Positions 8,265 through 14,900 of a stretch of DNA of 36,686 nucleotides are shown piece after piece. Both the position numbers and the translations under genes were made by a program. Source of the DNA: a bacterium (GTDB lineage Bacteria; Cyanobacteriota; Vampirovibrionia; Gastranaerophilales; Gastranaerophilaceae); NCBI GenBank assembly GCA_017433195.1, contig JAFRHR010000015.1, positions 1-36,686 of the forward strand, given 5' to 3'. The notes under the pieces were generated by a model. It searched no databases and had not been told where the DNA came from. It worked only from the letters and a program-made list of their open reading frames with translations. The first letter of the stretch is position 1. Every line of letters begins with the position of its first letter.

Positions 8265-9701
8265 ATGATAAACGACATTATAAACATATTATTACCGGAA
8301 TTAATTATAGGATTATTTTTTATAATCCAGTTGTTGTTTGCATGCTTCCGTGACATAAAACATTACCGCTCGGCAAAATGGATATCATTAGCGGGAATTA
8401 TTCTTGCAATTTATCTGTGTTCCGAAGTTCAGACAGAGCCACAGTACTTTGCATTTAACGGATCTTTGATGTCTGACGGTTATACATGTCTATTTAAGTT
8501 TCTGATACTTATTTCCGGATTTTTTATCGTACTGCTTACAAAAAAAGTTGTCGATAAACGCAGAGATAAAGCCTTTAGATTTCACTCAATTCTTCTTGCC
8601 GCAATTTTGGCGGCATTGTCGCTTATTTCTTCAAACGACTTTTTGACTCTGTTTCTTTCTTTTGAAACCTTAAGCATAAGCACAATGTTTTTGATTACTT
8701 TTCCGAACGAATACAAAAACAATCAGGCAGGCTTAAAATACATAATCGTAAGCAGTATTGCTGCCGCAATTTATCTCTTTGGGGTTTCTTATATGTACGG
8801 AATTACCCAAAGCATAAATTTCAGCACAATTTATGAATACTTTTCTTATAACAACCCGTCTGTTTTATACACTTTGTCATCAGTATTTATTATATTAGGT
8901 TTGCTTTTCAAGCCTGCGGTCTTTCCGTTTGCAAACTGGGTAATCGATATTTATAAAAATACTGATCTTTCAATAAACGCATATTTATCTATTATCCCTA
9001 ATATCGCACTTATCGGAATTATTTTAAGACTTCTTGCCTTTCCTTTGAGTTTCTCTTTTGAAGTATGTCTCATCATAATAATTCTTTCGCTTGTAACTGC
9101 GTTTTGGGCAAACCTTTATGCAATTAGAGAAAACAACATAAAAAGCATTATGGCTTGCAGTGCTTCCGCAAACTGCGGATACATGCTCTGCATTGCAAGT
9201 CTTGTTTCGGTTTATAATTTTTCAACGGTTATATTTTATTTGATAACCTATATTTTTATGACACTCGGGGTTTTTGCGGGAATTATTGTTATAGAAAATT
9301 CGGAATTTTCCTATAACATTCAGGAGCTTAAAAATTACGCATATATGCACCCCTGTTTTGCGACACAAATGTGCATCTGCCTTTTTGGGTTAATCGGATT
9401 TCCGATAACTTCAGGGTTTATCGCAAAAATATACCTCTTTTCAGCTTTGGCTCATGCCGGAATTGTATTCCTGCCATGTCTTGCACTTTTGATTATTGCA
9501 ATCGGAATTTCCTGTTTCTACTATCTAAAAATTATCAAACAAATGTTTATAAAAGATAATGACGATTCCGTAAAAATCATTAAATTTAAAGTAAGTACCG
9601 CTATTTCTACTCTTTATTTATGCAGTATTATAACGGTCCTGATAGGGCTTTTCCCGTCAAAAATAATAGAACTCTGCCAGTTTATAGCGTATAACATTTA
9701 A
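8265..9701 (+). CDS. nuoN: NADH-quinone oxidoreductase subunit N (antiporter-like, divergent)
   Basis: Third antiporter-like pump subunit, 478 residues. The TM5 glutamate (S-F-E-T-L-S-I-S), the TM7 lysine (L-L-F-K-P-A-V-F-P-F-A-N-W) and the TM12 lysine (G-F-I-A-K-I-Y-L-F) are present. The TM8 lysine, which in E. coli NuoN lies in A-S-K-I-A-I-F, appears to be an asparagine (I-I-P-N-I-A-L-I). The usual W-x-P-D-V-Y-x-G-A-P reads W-V-I-D-I-Y-K-N-T-D. It is the most divergent of the three pump subunits. ATG 8265 follows CGGAG at 8256-8260. The next gene begins 9 nt after its stop, so it is probably in the same transcript. Confidence 0.9.
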   Translation: MINDIINILLPELIIGLFFIIQLLFACFRDIKHYRSAKWISLAGIILAIYLCSEVQTEPQYFAFNGSLMSDGYTCLFKFLILISGFFIVLLTKKVVDKRRDKAFRFHSILLAAILAALSLISSNDFLTLFLSFETLSISTMFLITFPNEYKNNQAGLKYIIVSSIAAAIYLFGVSYMYGITQSINFSTIYEYFSYNNPSVLYTLSSVFIILGLLFKPAVFPFANWVIDIYKNTDLSINAYLSIIPNIALIGIILRLLAFPLSFSFEVCLIIIILSLVTAFWANLYAIRENNIKSIMACSASANCGYMLCIASLVSVYNFSTVIFYLITYIFMTLGVFAGIIVIENSEFSYNIQELKNYAYMHPCFATQMCICLFGLIGFPITSGFIAKIYLFSALAHAGIVFLPCLALLIIAIGISCFYYLKIIKQMFIKDNDDSVKIIKFKVSTAISTLYLCSIITVLIGLFPSKIIELCQFIAYNI

Positions 9702-9710
9702 CGGATAATT

Positions 9711-10250
9711 ATGACAATATCACCTAATATTCAAACATATATAGAAAATTCAAAAATCAACGGGATACTTTGCAAGTGGGATAAAAGTATCATTAACGTT
9801 TTTATCACCCAAATTACTCATAATATCCCAAATAAAAACTTTTTATACAGTGAAATTCTACGAGGCATGACCGTCTGGAATGAAAATTTAAGAAAAAACG
9901 GGATAAATATACGGTTTCAGCAGACACAAAGTCCCGATAATGCAGATATAATAATTCACTGGACAAAAGTCGGCAGAGTTTATAACGGAATGTGCAAATA
10001 CCCCTCTGTCGTAAACGGAATTATTAAAAAGATTTATATTGATGTGGGACTTAAAAACGATTGTTTAGATAAAAATACAACAGAAGAAAGCATTTTCTTT
10101 GTAATAATGCACGAATTAGGACACTCTTTAGGACTCGGCCACGGAGTTGACATTGACGATTTAATGTATTCCCCGAGACAAAAACGAATATCCACCCCTA
10201 ACGAAAACGATATTTATGTTTTGAAACAAATTTATGGGGTAAGGGGGTAG
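9711..10250 (+). CDS. Matrixin-like (metzincin) zinc metalloprotease, putative
   Basis: A 179-residue protein with a clear metzincin zinc site: H134-E-L-G-H138-S-L-G-L-G-H144, in which the three histidines bind zinc and E135 is the base. L-M-Y with M152 eight residues later fits the Met-turn. Upstream, W-N-E-N-L-R-K-N-G-I-N-I-R-F and A-D-I-I-I-H-W match the strand pattern of small matrixin-type domains. No signal peptide, propeptide cysteine switch or membrane segment is visible, so it may act in the cytoplasm or leave by a non-Sec route. It starts 9 nt after nuoN and is probably co-transcribed with complex I. Its substrate is unknown; a role in maturation or turnover of the complex is only a guess. 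Confidence 0.8.
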   Translation: MTISPNIQTYIENSKINGILCKWDKSIINVFITQITHNIPNKNFLYSEILRGMTVWNENLRKNGINIRFQQTQSPDNADIIIHWTKVGRVYNGMCKYPSVVNGIIKKIYIDVGLKNDCLDKNTTEESIFFVIMHELGHSLGLGHGVDIDDLMYSPRQKRISTPNENDIYVLKQIYGVRG

Positions 10251-10292
10251 GGATTAGGTGACAATCTAATTTCTTATAATGAACAAAAAAGC

Positions 10293-10335
10293 TGGATCGC
10301 CACGAAAATCAAAGATTTTCTCGCGATGACAATTA
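10293..10335 (+). repeat. 43-bp palindromic repeat, copy A
   Basis: A hairpin element containing GAAAATC-AAA-GATTTTC (10304-10320) nested inside an ATCGC/GCGAT pair (10295-10299 and 10323-10327). It matches copy B at 10433-10475 in 41 of 43 positions. One difference lies in the hairpin loop and the other turns a G-C pair into a G-U pair, so pairing is conserved. Confidence 0.9.
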
Positions 10336-10340
10336 TTACC

Positions 10341-10422
10341 GCAAGTGACTGAAATGAGCGCGGCAGTCCGGCTTTTGTCACTGCGAGGAGTGAAACGACG
10401 TGGCAGTCCAGCCTTTGTCGCT
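10341..10422 (+). repeat. Degenerate tandem repeat of about 40 bp, two units
   Basis: Unit 1 (10341-10382) and unit 2 (10383-10422) share the layout GC-A/G-AG..TGAAA..G, then GGCAGTCC-R-GC, then TTTGTC-R-CT. The best conserved blocks are 10362-10382 and 10402-10422. The unit resembles the kind of short dispersed intergenic repeat found in many copies in some bacterial genomes; that comparison is from memory. Confidence 0.75.
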
Positions 10423-10432
10423 TTAGACCAAA

Positions 10433-10475
10433 TGGATCGTCACGAAAATCAGAGATTTTCTCGCGATGACAATTA
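10433..10475 (+). repeat. 43-bp palindromic repeat, copy B
   Basis: Second copy of the element at 10293-10335, 140 bp downstream in the same orientation. The core hairpin is GAAAATC-AGA-GATTTTC at 10444-10460. The two mismatches to copy A leave the predicted stem intact (loop A to G, and C to T in the outer stem giving a wobble). Confidence 0.9.
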
Positions 10476-10477
10476 GT

Positions 10478-10503
10478 GGTAGACTAAAGTCTACCCTACT
10501 TCT
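10478..10503 (+). repeat. 26-bp palindromic element, copy 1
   Basis: Contains a perfect 8-bp stem GGTAGACT / AGTCTACC with a 2-nt AA loop (10478-10495), followed by CCTACTTCT. An identical 26-bp copy is at 10826-10851. The tail ACCCTACTTCT is itself repeated once more directly after this copy, at 10504-10514. Confidence 0.9.
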
Positions 10504-10603
10504 ACCCTACTTCTGAAAGGCGGATGAGGGGATAATTTTACACCATTTCGGAAATGACACCTCACCCGAATTTCTAATACTCATAAATTCGCATTGAAAT
10601 TCT

Positions 10604-10626
10604 GCCCTCTCCTGTTAGTAGAGGGC
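10604..10626 (+). repeat. Hairpin GCCCTCT / AGAGGGC
   Basis: Perfect 7-bp stem at 10604-10610 and 10620-10626 around a 9-nt loop. No T-run follows, so it is unlikely to be an intrinsic terminator. It is one of the set of palindromes filling the island. Confidence 0.7.
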
Positions 10627-10672
10627 GGCTATGCAGTAAAAGAAACAGCCCTTTTTAAATATAGCGGGTTAG

Positions 10673-10693
10673 ATCCTGAAATAAATTCAGGAT
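10673..10693 (+). repeat. Hairpin ATCCTGAA-N5-TTCAGGAT
   Basis: Perfect 8-bp stem at 10673-10680 and 10686-10693 with loop ATAAA, followed by GACAAGAC. It has the look of a short dispersed palindrome and is not a terminator, since no T-run follows. Confidence 0.8.
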
Positions 10694-10712
10694 GACAAGA
10701 CTATTTACTCAT

Positions 10713-10772
10713 CCTAACCTTCCCTGATAAGGGGTGGAACTATTATTCCTCCCCTATTGAGGGGAGGTTAGG
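10713..10772 (+). repeat. Nested inverted repeat (CCTAACC...GGTTAGG) with inner hairpin
   Basis: Outer arms CCTAACC (10713-10719) and GGTTAGG (10766-10772) flank a perfect inner hairpin CCTCCCCT-ATTG-AGGGGAGG (10748-10767). The GGGGAGG/CCTCCCC type of element is a common form of dispersed bacterial repeat. The inner and outer pairings overlap by two bases, so they may be alternative folds. Confidence 0.75.
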
Positions 10773-10825
10773 GTGGGTGCCTATTATGAAATTCGTAGGC
10801 TTAACTTTATTCAACCCAAATATGA

Positions 10826-10851
10826 GGTAGACTAAAGTCTACCCTACTTCT
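10826..10851 (+). repeat. 26-bp palindromic element, copy 2
   Basis: Identical over 26 bp to 10478-10503, same orientation, including the 8-bp stem (10826-10833 with 10836-10843). It ends about 55 bp before the rsmH start, so it would form a hairpin in any leader transcript entering rsmH. Confidence 0.9.
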
Positions 10852-10906
10852 AAAAAAAATATATCAGTAAAAATTATTTAAAAATTCATGTTAAAATAAG
10901 AAAGTT

Positions 10907-11848
10907 ATGGGAGAGTTTAATCATTATACTGTTATGAAAAAGGAGGCAGTCGATATTTTGAACTGCCGTGACGGGTTGCTCTATATTGATGCAACCTTAG
11001 GCGGAGGCGGACATTCCGAAGAAATTCTAAAACGTATCCCAAACGGGCAATTGTTATCTTTCGATATCGATGACGAGGCTATCGCATCGGCATCAGAAAG
11101 GTTAAAATCTTATAAAAACTTAACAATTATCAAAAATTCGTATACAAATATTAAGGAAGAGTTACAAAAACGTAACATAAAAAAAATTACGGGCGGAGTT
11201 ATTTTTGATCTCGGTGCATCCTACAATCAGCTTACCAGTGCGACTCGCGGCTTTTCTTTCAGCAAAGAAGCAAAATTGGACATGCGATTTAACATGGATT
11301 CCGACCTCACCGCTTACGATATTGTTAATAATTACAAAGAAGACGATTTGGTGCGGATTTTCAGCGAATACGGGGAAGAACATTTTTCAAAAAGAATTGC
11401 AGCAAGAATTGTTCAGGAAAGAAGAATAAAGCCAATCTCAACCACAACAGAACTTGCAAACCTTATTATATCCGCAACGCCAAAAGTCAAAACTCATATT
11501 CACCCCGCTACGAGGGTATTTCAGGCATTAAGAATAGAAGTTAACGGGGAGTTAAAAAATATAAATTACACTTTGAAATATTTATTGGACATGTTAGATT
11601 ACAATGCTATAATTAGTGTTATAAGTTTTCATTCGATAGAGGATAGGATAGTTAAAAAATTATTCAAATTCGAATCGCAAAGATGCAGATGTAATAACCC
11701 GATTTGCACTTGTGAACCTCCAAGAATTGAATTAGTTAACAAAAAACCTATCACAGCGGGAGAAGATGAATTAAGGGAAAATCCGCCATCAAGAAGTGCA
11801 AAGCTTCGTGCGGTAAGGTGTATAATCGGAGACAGAGATTTTGACTAA
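10907..11848 (+). CDS. rsmH: 16S rRNA (cytosine1402-N4)-methyltransferase RsmH
   Basis: Methylates N4 of C1402 in the decoding centre of 16S rRNA, using SAM. The 313-residue length is typical. Signatures: H-Y-T-V-M-K-K-E-A-V at the start, the SAM-binding D-A-T-L-G-G-G-G-H-S, and F-D-I-D-D-E-A-I. Further on are I-F-D-L-G-A-S-Y-N-Q-L, L-D-M-R-F-N-M-D, and V-I-S-F-H-S-I-E-D-R-I-V-K near residue 240. The start at ATG 10907 is set by the conserved N-terminus, although its ribosome site is weak (AAAG). It overlaps the next gene by 8 nt, which matches the usual mraW-ftsL order, although mraZ, ftsI and mur genes are absent here. Confidence 0.96.
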   Translation: MGEFNHYTVMKKEAVDILNCRDGLLYIDATLGGGGHSEEILKRIPNGQLLSFDIDDEAIASASERLKSYKNLTIIKNSYTNIKEELQKRNIKKITGGVIFDLGASYNQLTSATRGFSFSKEAKLDMRFNMDSDLTAYDIVNNYKEDDLVRIFSEYGEEHFSKRIAARIVQERRIKPISTTTELANLIISATPKVKTHIHPATRVFQALRIEVNGELKNINYTLKYLLDMLDYNAIISVISFHSIEDRIVKKLFKFESQRCRCNNPICTCEPPRIELVNKKPITAGEDELRENPPSRSAKLRAVRCIIGDRDFD

Positions 11849-12302
11849 CGGGGTTGTAACAGAAAAGAAAAGAGCAACTGATTACAGTTACAGACATAAA
11901 TACGTTTCTTATGTAACAGAATCAAGTATTCTGATTGAGGGTTTCTTTCCGAAAGAACATTTAGTAAAGGAGATGGCCATTAAAAAGATTAATAAAACAC
12001 TTTGTATAATTTTGGGTGCAGTAATACTTCTTGCTGCGATTAGTTATTATTTTGTTATGTCTAACGAACAAAAACTTAATCAGTTAAGTCATCAGACAAT
12101 GATGCTCAGGGATGAAAATGCTGAACTTCAAAATAAACTCGATAAATTGAAATCTTTTAATAACGTTGATAAAGCAATTAAGAAAAATACAACTTTACAA
12201 AAAGCAAGTACAGTTATAGAAGCCCCGGAAGTTGTTGCTGTTTCAACAAAAAAACAACACAAAGCTATCAAAAAACCATTCGCTTTTAATGTCGGTTATT
12301 AA
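11841..12302 (+). CDS. FtsL/DivIC-like bitopic division protein, putative
   Basis: A 153-residue protein with a cytoplasmic N-terminus of about 50 residues, one TM at about 54-72, and a heptad-rich coiled coil at about 75-110 (K-L-N-Q-L, M-L-R-D-E-N-A-E-L-Q-N-K-L-D-K-L). A basic, low-complexity tail follows. This layout and its position directly after rsmH fit FtsL, the poorly conserved bitopic partner of FtsB/FtsQ in the divisome. The start is taken as TTG 11841, 9 nt after GGAG at 11828-11831 and overlapping the rsmH stop. ATG 11973 is possible but its AAAGGAG abuts the codon. Sequence alone does not prove the family. Confidence 0.65.
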   Translation: MTNGVVTEKKRATDYSYRHKYVSYVTESSILIEGFFPKEHLVKEMAIKKINKTLCIILGAVILLAAISYYFVMSNEQKLNQLSHQTMMLRDENAELQNKLDKLKSFNNVDKAIKKNTTLQKASTVIEAPEVVAVSTKKQHKAIKKPFAFNVGY

Positions 12303-12325
12303 TGTAAATTTAGATTTGAGTTTTG

Positions 12326-12354
12326 TTGACTTGATACATCCTTTAATGTATCGT
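12326..12354 (+). promoter_or_regulatory. Possible yidC promoter with palindrome in the spacer
   Basis: TTGACT (12326-12331) lies 17 nt before TATCGT (12349-12354). A 7-bp inverted repeat GATACAT-N6-ATGTATC (12333-12352) fills the spacer and could be an operator or a short hairpin ending the upstream transcript. The -10 match is only moderate. Confidence 0.35.
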
Positions 12355-12389
12355 TTTAATAGTATTGAAATATAAATAGGGATGAGCTT

Positions 12390-13469
12390 ATGGACTTTAT
12401 AACATTAACAATAGATTTACTGAAAACCTTATCTATAGGTAATTTTGGTATCGGAATTATTTTACTTACAGTATTAATAAGACTTGCTATGTGGCCTTTG
12501 GGCGTTTCACAACAGCGTTCTATGAGAACAATGCAACTGCTTCAGCCAAAAATGAAAGCAATTCAGGAACGTTATAAAAGCGATCCGCAAACTATGCAGC
12601 GCAAAATGATGGAGTTCTACAAAGAACACAAGTTCAATCCTATGTCAGGCTGCTTACCATTATTAATACAAATGCCGATATTCATATTATTGTATTCTGC
12701 GTTAATGAGTCCTCAGTTCATACAACTTGCAGGCGACACTCCGTTTTTATTCATAAACAGACTTGATGCGACTTTAAAAACAACCGCAGGTGTTTCAAAT
12801 GACGGAGTTTTCGGAGTATCCAAGTACGATTCCTTTATCGCAGGAAAATCAGCTGTTGTTTATCTTCCTGACGAAACGCTGGAAAATGTAAAAGTTGAAA
12901 AACCAAACAAAGCACTCGAAGTTCAGGGAGACTTGGTTCCTGGTGAACCTATTGATTTCAAAATCAGTTTAGACAGTCTGAACCTGAAATTCAGCCAGCT
13001 TGATAAAATAACAAAAGCTGAAATTTCAGTTACTGATATAAATACAAAAGAAACCGAAAAATTAACCTTTGAAAGAAAAGGCGGAATACTCGTTTCATCA
13101 ATACCGTCAAAGGCAGTATCAAGCAATTTGCACTATGACGTTTTAATATTGATTATACTTTTCGGACTTACAATGATTGCTTCCCAAAAAGCAATGATGG
13201 CTATGAATAATACGGATTCAATGGATCCGCAGCAAAAAGCGATGCAGAAATCAATGAATACATTTATGCCGATTATGTTAATGGCTACATTCATATTTAT
13301 CCCGATTCCTGCAGGTGTTTTGTTATACCTCATAGTAAGTAACATTATTCAGGTTATTCAATCCGTTATCATAAATAAGCAGCTTGCGGCAGAAGAAAGA
13401 AGAAAAAAAGAAGTCGTAACTGATGATGATATAAAAGAAGCTAAAAAAATCGAGGCAAAAGAAGACTAA
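12390..13469 (+). CDS. yidC: Membrane protein insertase YidC/Oxa1/Alb3 family
   Basis: Inserts membrane proteins alone or with SecYEG. The short N-terminus lacks the large proteobacterial P1 domain. TM2 holds the conserved arginine in the hydrophilic groove (V-L-I-R-L-A-M-W-P-L). It is followed by the charged C1 hairpin Q-Q-R-S-M-R-T-M-Q-L-L-Q-P-K-M and TM3 (C-L-P-L-L-I-Q-M-P-I-F-I-L-L-Y). TM4 begins near residue 250 and TM5/6 include I-P-A-G-V-L-L-Y-L-I-V-S-N. Between TM3 and TM4, residues about 125-248 form an added, probably periplasmic, beta-rich domain. I recall a similar insertion in cyanobacterial YidC. The C-terminus is charged (E-A-K-K-I-E-A-K-E-D). It is 4 nt from queA. Confidence 0.93.
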   Translation: MDFITLTIDLLKTLSIGNFGIGIILLTVLIRLAMWPLGVSQQRSMRTMQLLQPKMKAIQERYKSDPQTMQRKMMEFYKEHKFNPMSGCLPLLIQMPIFILLYSALMSPQFIQLAGDTPFLFINRLDATLKTTAGVSNDGVFGVSKYDSFIAGKSAVVYLPDETLENVKVEKPNKALEVQGDLVPGEPIDFKISLDSLNLKFSQLDKITKAEISVTDINTKETEKLTFERKGGILVSSIPSKAVSSNLHYDVLILIILFGLTMIASQKAMMAMNNTDSMDPQQKAMQKSMNTFMPIMLMATFIFIPIPAGVLLYLIVSNIIQVIQSVIINKQLAAEERRKKEVVTDDDIKEAKKIEAKED

Positions 13470-13473
13470 TCTT

Positions 13474-14517
13474 ATGAAAGTATCAGAATTTGATTATGTT
13501 TTACCGGAAGAATTAATTGCCCAGACACCTGCTTCAAAAAGAGAAAATTCAAGAATGCTCGTTCTCGACATGAGTTCCAAAACCTACACAGACAAGCATT
13601 TCTTTGATATTGTCGATTTACTTGACGAAAATTATCTCATAGTTTTGAACAATACAAAAGTTATACCCGCACGTCTTTACGGGAAAAAAGAAACAGGGGC
13701 AAACATAGAAGTATTTTTGTTAAAAAATACCGAAGGCAAAAAGTGGGAAGTCCTTCTAAAACCTGCTAAAAGAGTAAAAGAAAATACAGTTATAAAAATT
13801 TCTGATGAATTATCATGTATTGCTTTAAACCCGTTAGAAGAAGGAAAATGGCTTGTAGAACTTCAATATGACGGAAACATCTATGAAGTTCTGGACAGAT
13901 ACGGAAACATTCCTCTTCCTCCATACATAGAGCGAAAAATGACTTCAGACGAATTAAAAAAACTCGATTATGAAAGATATCAGACCGTTTTTGCAAAAAA
14001 AGAAGGCTCCGTTGCAGCACCAACCGCAGGGCTTCATTTTTCAAAAGATATTCTTGAAAAGCTTAAAAACAAAGGGGTTGATATAGCATACGTTACCTTA
14101 AATGTAGGCTTAGGAACATTCCGTCCCGTAAAATGCGAAGACGTTTTGGATCATAAAATGGATTCAGAAACTTTTGAAATTTCAAAAGAAACCGCGGATA
14201 AAATTAATAAAGCGAAAGCAGACGGAAAGAAAATTCTTGCGGTCGGAACAACAACTGTCAGAACATTAGAAACTGCATTTAAACAGTTCGGCTGTATAAA
14301 AGAATGTAATTCTCATTCTGAACTTTTTATTTACCCCCCTTATAAATTCAACGTTATTGATGAACTTATAACAAACTTTCACCTGCCAAAATCAACATTA
14401 CTAATGCTTGTGAGCGCATTGGCAGGAAAAGATTTTATATTTGAAGTGTACAAACACGCAATATCCAAAAAATATCGTTTTTACAGTTATGGGGACTGTA
14501 TGTATATTAGAGGATGA
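13474..14517 (+). CDS. queA: S-adenosylmethionine:tRNA ribosyltransferase-isomerase QueA
   Basis: Transfers and isomerises the ribosyl group of SAM onto preQ1-tRNA to give epoxyqueuosine. The 347-residue length is normal. Motifs: L-P-E-E-L-I-A-Q-T-P, L-N-N-T-K-V-I-P-A-R-L, A-A-P-T-A-G-L-H-F, V-G-L-G-T-F-R-P-V, T-N-F-H-L-P-K-S-T-L-L-M-L-V and Y-R-F-Y-S-Y-G-D-C-M. It starts 4 nt after yidC and so probably shares its transcript. A strong hairpin begins 2 nt past the stop. Confidence 0.96.
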   Translation: MKVSEFDYVLPEELIAQTPASKRENSRMLVLDMSSKTYTDKHFFDIVDLLDENYLIVLNNTKVIPARLYGKKETGANIEVFLLKNTEGKKWEVLLKPAKRVKENTVIKISDELSCIALNPLEEGKWLVELQYDGNIYEVLDRYGNIPLPPYIERKMTSDELKKLDYERYQTVFAKKEGSVAAPTAGLHFSKDILEKLKNKGVDIAYVTLNVGLGTFRPVKCEDVLDHKMDSETFEISKETADKINKAKADGKKILAVGTTTVRTLETAFKQFGCIKECNSHSELFIYPPYKFNVIDELITNFHLPKSTLLMLVSALAGKDFIFEVYKHAISKKYRFYSYGDCMYIRG

Positions 14518-14518
14518 A

Positions 14519-14555
14519 GAAAAAGTTAGAAAAATGACAATTTTTCAACTTTTTC
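14519..14555 (+). terminator. Hairpin just after queA, terminator-like
   Basis: GAAAAAGTT pairs with AACTTTTTC, continuing inward through GAAAAAT/ATTTTTC around a GACA loop: 16 pairs with a single bulged A. The 3' arm is T-rich, although no separate T-run follows it. It probably ends the yidC-queA transcript. Confidence 0.6.
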
Positions 14556-14577
14556 AAATCCGACCTACGGTGTGTGA

Positions 14578-14613
14578 AATGCAGGCAAGTGCGGGATAGC
14601 ACTTGCCTGCATT
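14578..14613. repeat. GC-rich 15-bp perfect hairpin
   Basis: Perfect inverted repeat, arms 14578-14592 and 14599-14613 (core GCAGGCAAGTGC / GCACTTGCCTGC), with the 6-nt loop GGGATA. No T-run lies on either side. Its composition stands out from the AT-rich surroundings, suggesting a dispersed palindrome (REP/MITE-like) rather than a terminator. Confidence 0.8.
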
Positions 14614-14627
14614 GAAACCGTTCCCCC

Positions 14628-14659
14628 GCTTTCGCCTGTTTTTTGTTTTAGGCGAAAGC
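14628..14659. repeat. Hairpin GCTTTCGCCT / AGGCGAAAGC
   Basis: Perfect 10-bp stem with a 12-nt T-rich loop (14638-14649). It lies between the 15-bp hairpin and the rpsU terminator. No T-run follows the stem on the plus strand, so its role is unclear. Confidence 0.75.
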
Positions 14660-14670
14660 GTAGCATTAGT

Positions 14671-14713
14671 AAGAAAACAAAAAAGGGGCTGAAACAAATG
14701 TTTCAGCCCCTTT
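14671..14713 (-). terminator. Intrinsic terminator of rpsU
   Basis: Perfect 14-bp stem with arms 14682-14695 and 14700-14713 (core AAAGGGGCTGAAAC) and the loop ATTT on the minus strand. It is followed on that strand by a T-rich run (14681-14671). It lies 13 nt past the rpsU stop. On the plus strand TTTAAAT follows, so weak two-way action is possible. Confidence 0.9.
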
Positions 14714-14726
14714 AAATATAACTTTA

Positions 14727-14900
14727 TTATACTTTGCGCTTACGAGCAGCTTCAGATTTGCGTTTTTTCTTTACGCTCGGCTTTTCGTATCTTTCACGTT
14801 TTTTAACTTCTGACAAAGTTCCTGCTTTTTGAACTTTTTTCTTAAAACGTCTTAAAGCGCTTTCAATTCTTTCATTTTCACCTACTTTAACTTCTGGCAT
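14727..14900 (-). CDS. rpsU: 30S ribosomal protein S21
   Basis: Small-subunit protein bS21, 57 residues and very basic. It shows [36 protein letters not shown] and the terminal A-A-R-K-R-K-V. I chose ATG 14900 because homologues begin M-P-E-V-x-V and because AAGGTGG lies about 10 nt upstream; an upstream TTG at 14921 would add seven residues coded by that ribosome site. It is a lone minus-strand gene between two plus-strand operons, with its own terminator. Confidence 0.96.
   Translation of the reverse strand: MPEVKVGENERIESALRRFKKKVQKAGTLSEVKKRERYEKPSVKKKRKSEAARKRKV

Larger units (their letters stand above)
10251..10906. other. 656-bp non-coding repeat island
   Basis: No plausible gene is present. 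The stretch is a patchwork of short palindromes and direct repeats, listed separately: a 43-bp hairpin element twice, a degenerate 40-bp tandem pair, an identical 26-bp palindromic element twice, and at least three further perfect hairpins. It is richer in G+C than its coding neighbours. It separates the complex I/protease operon from rsmH. Short open frames inside it follow the repeats and lack ribosome sites. Confidence 0.85.

Noticed and set aside
10432-10476. Short ATG frame of 14 codons inside the repeat island
   Set aside because: It is simply a translation of repeat copy B and has no ribosome site.
10251-10906. Repeat island considered as a CRISPR array or integron
   Set aside because: Repeat units are of several unrelated types, spacing is irregular, and no cas or integrase gene is nearby.
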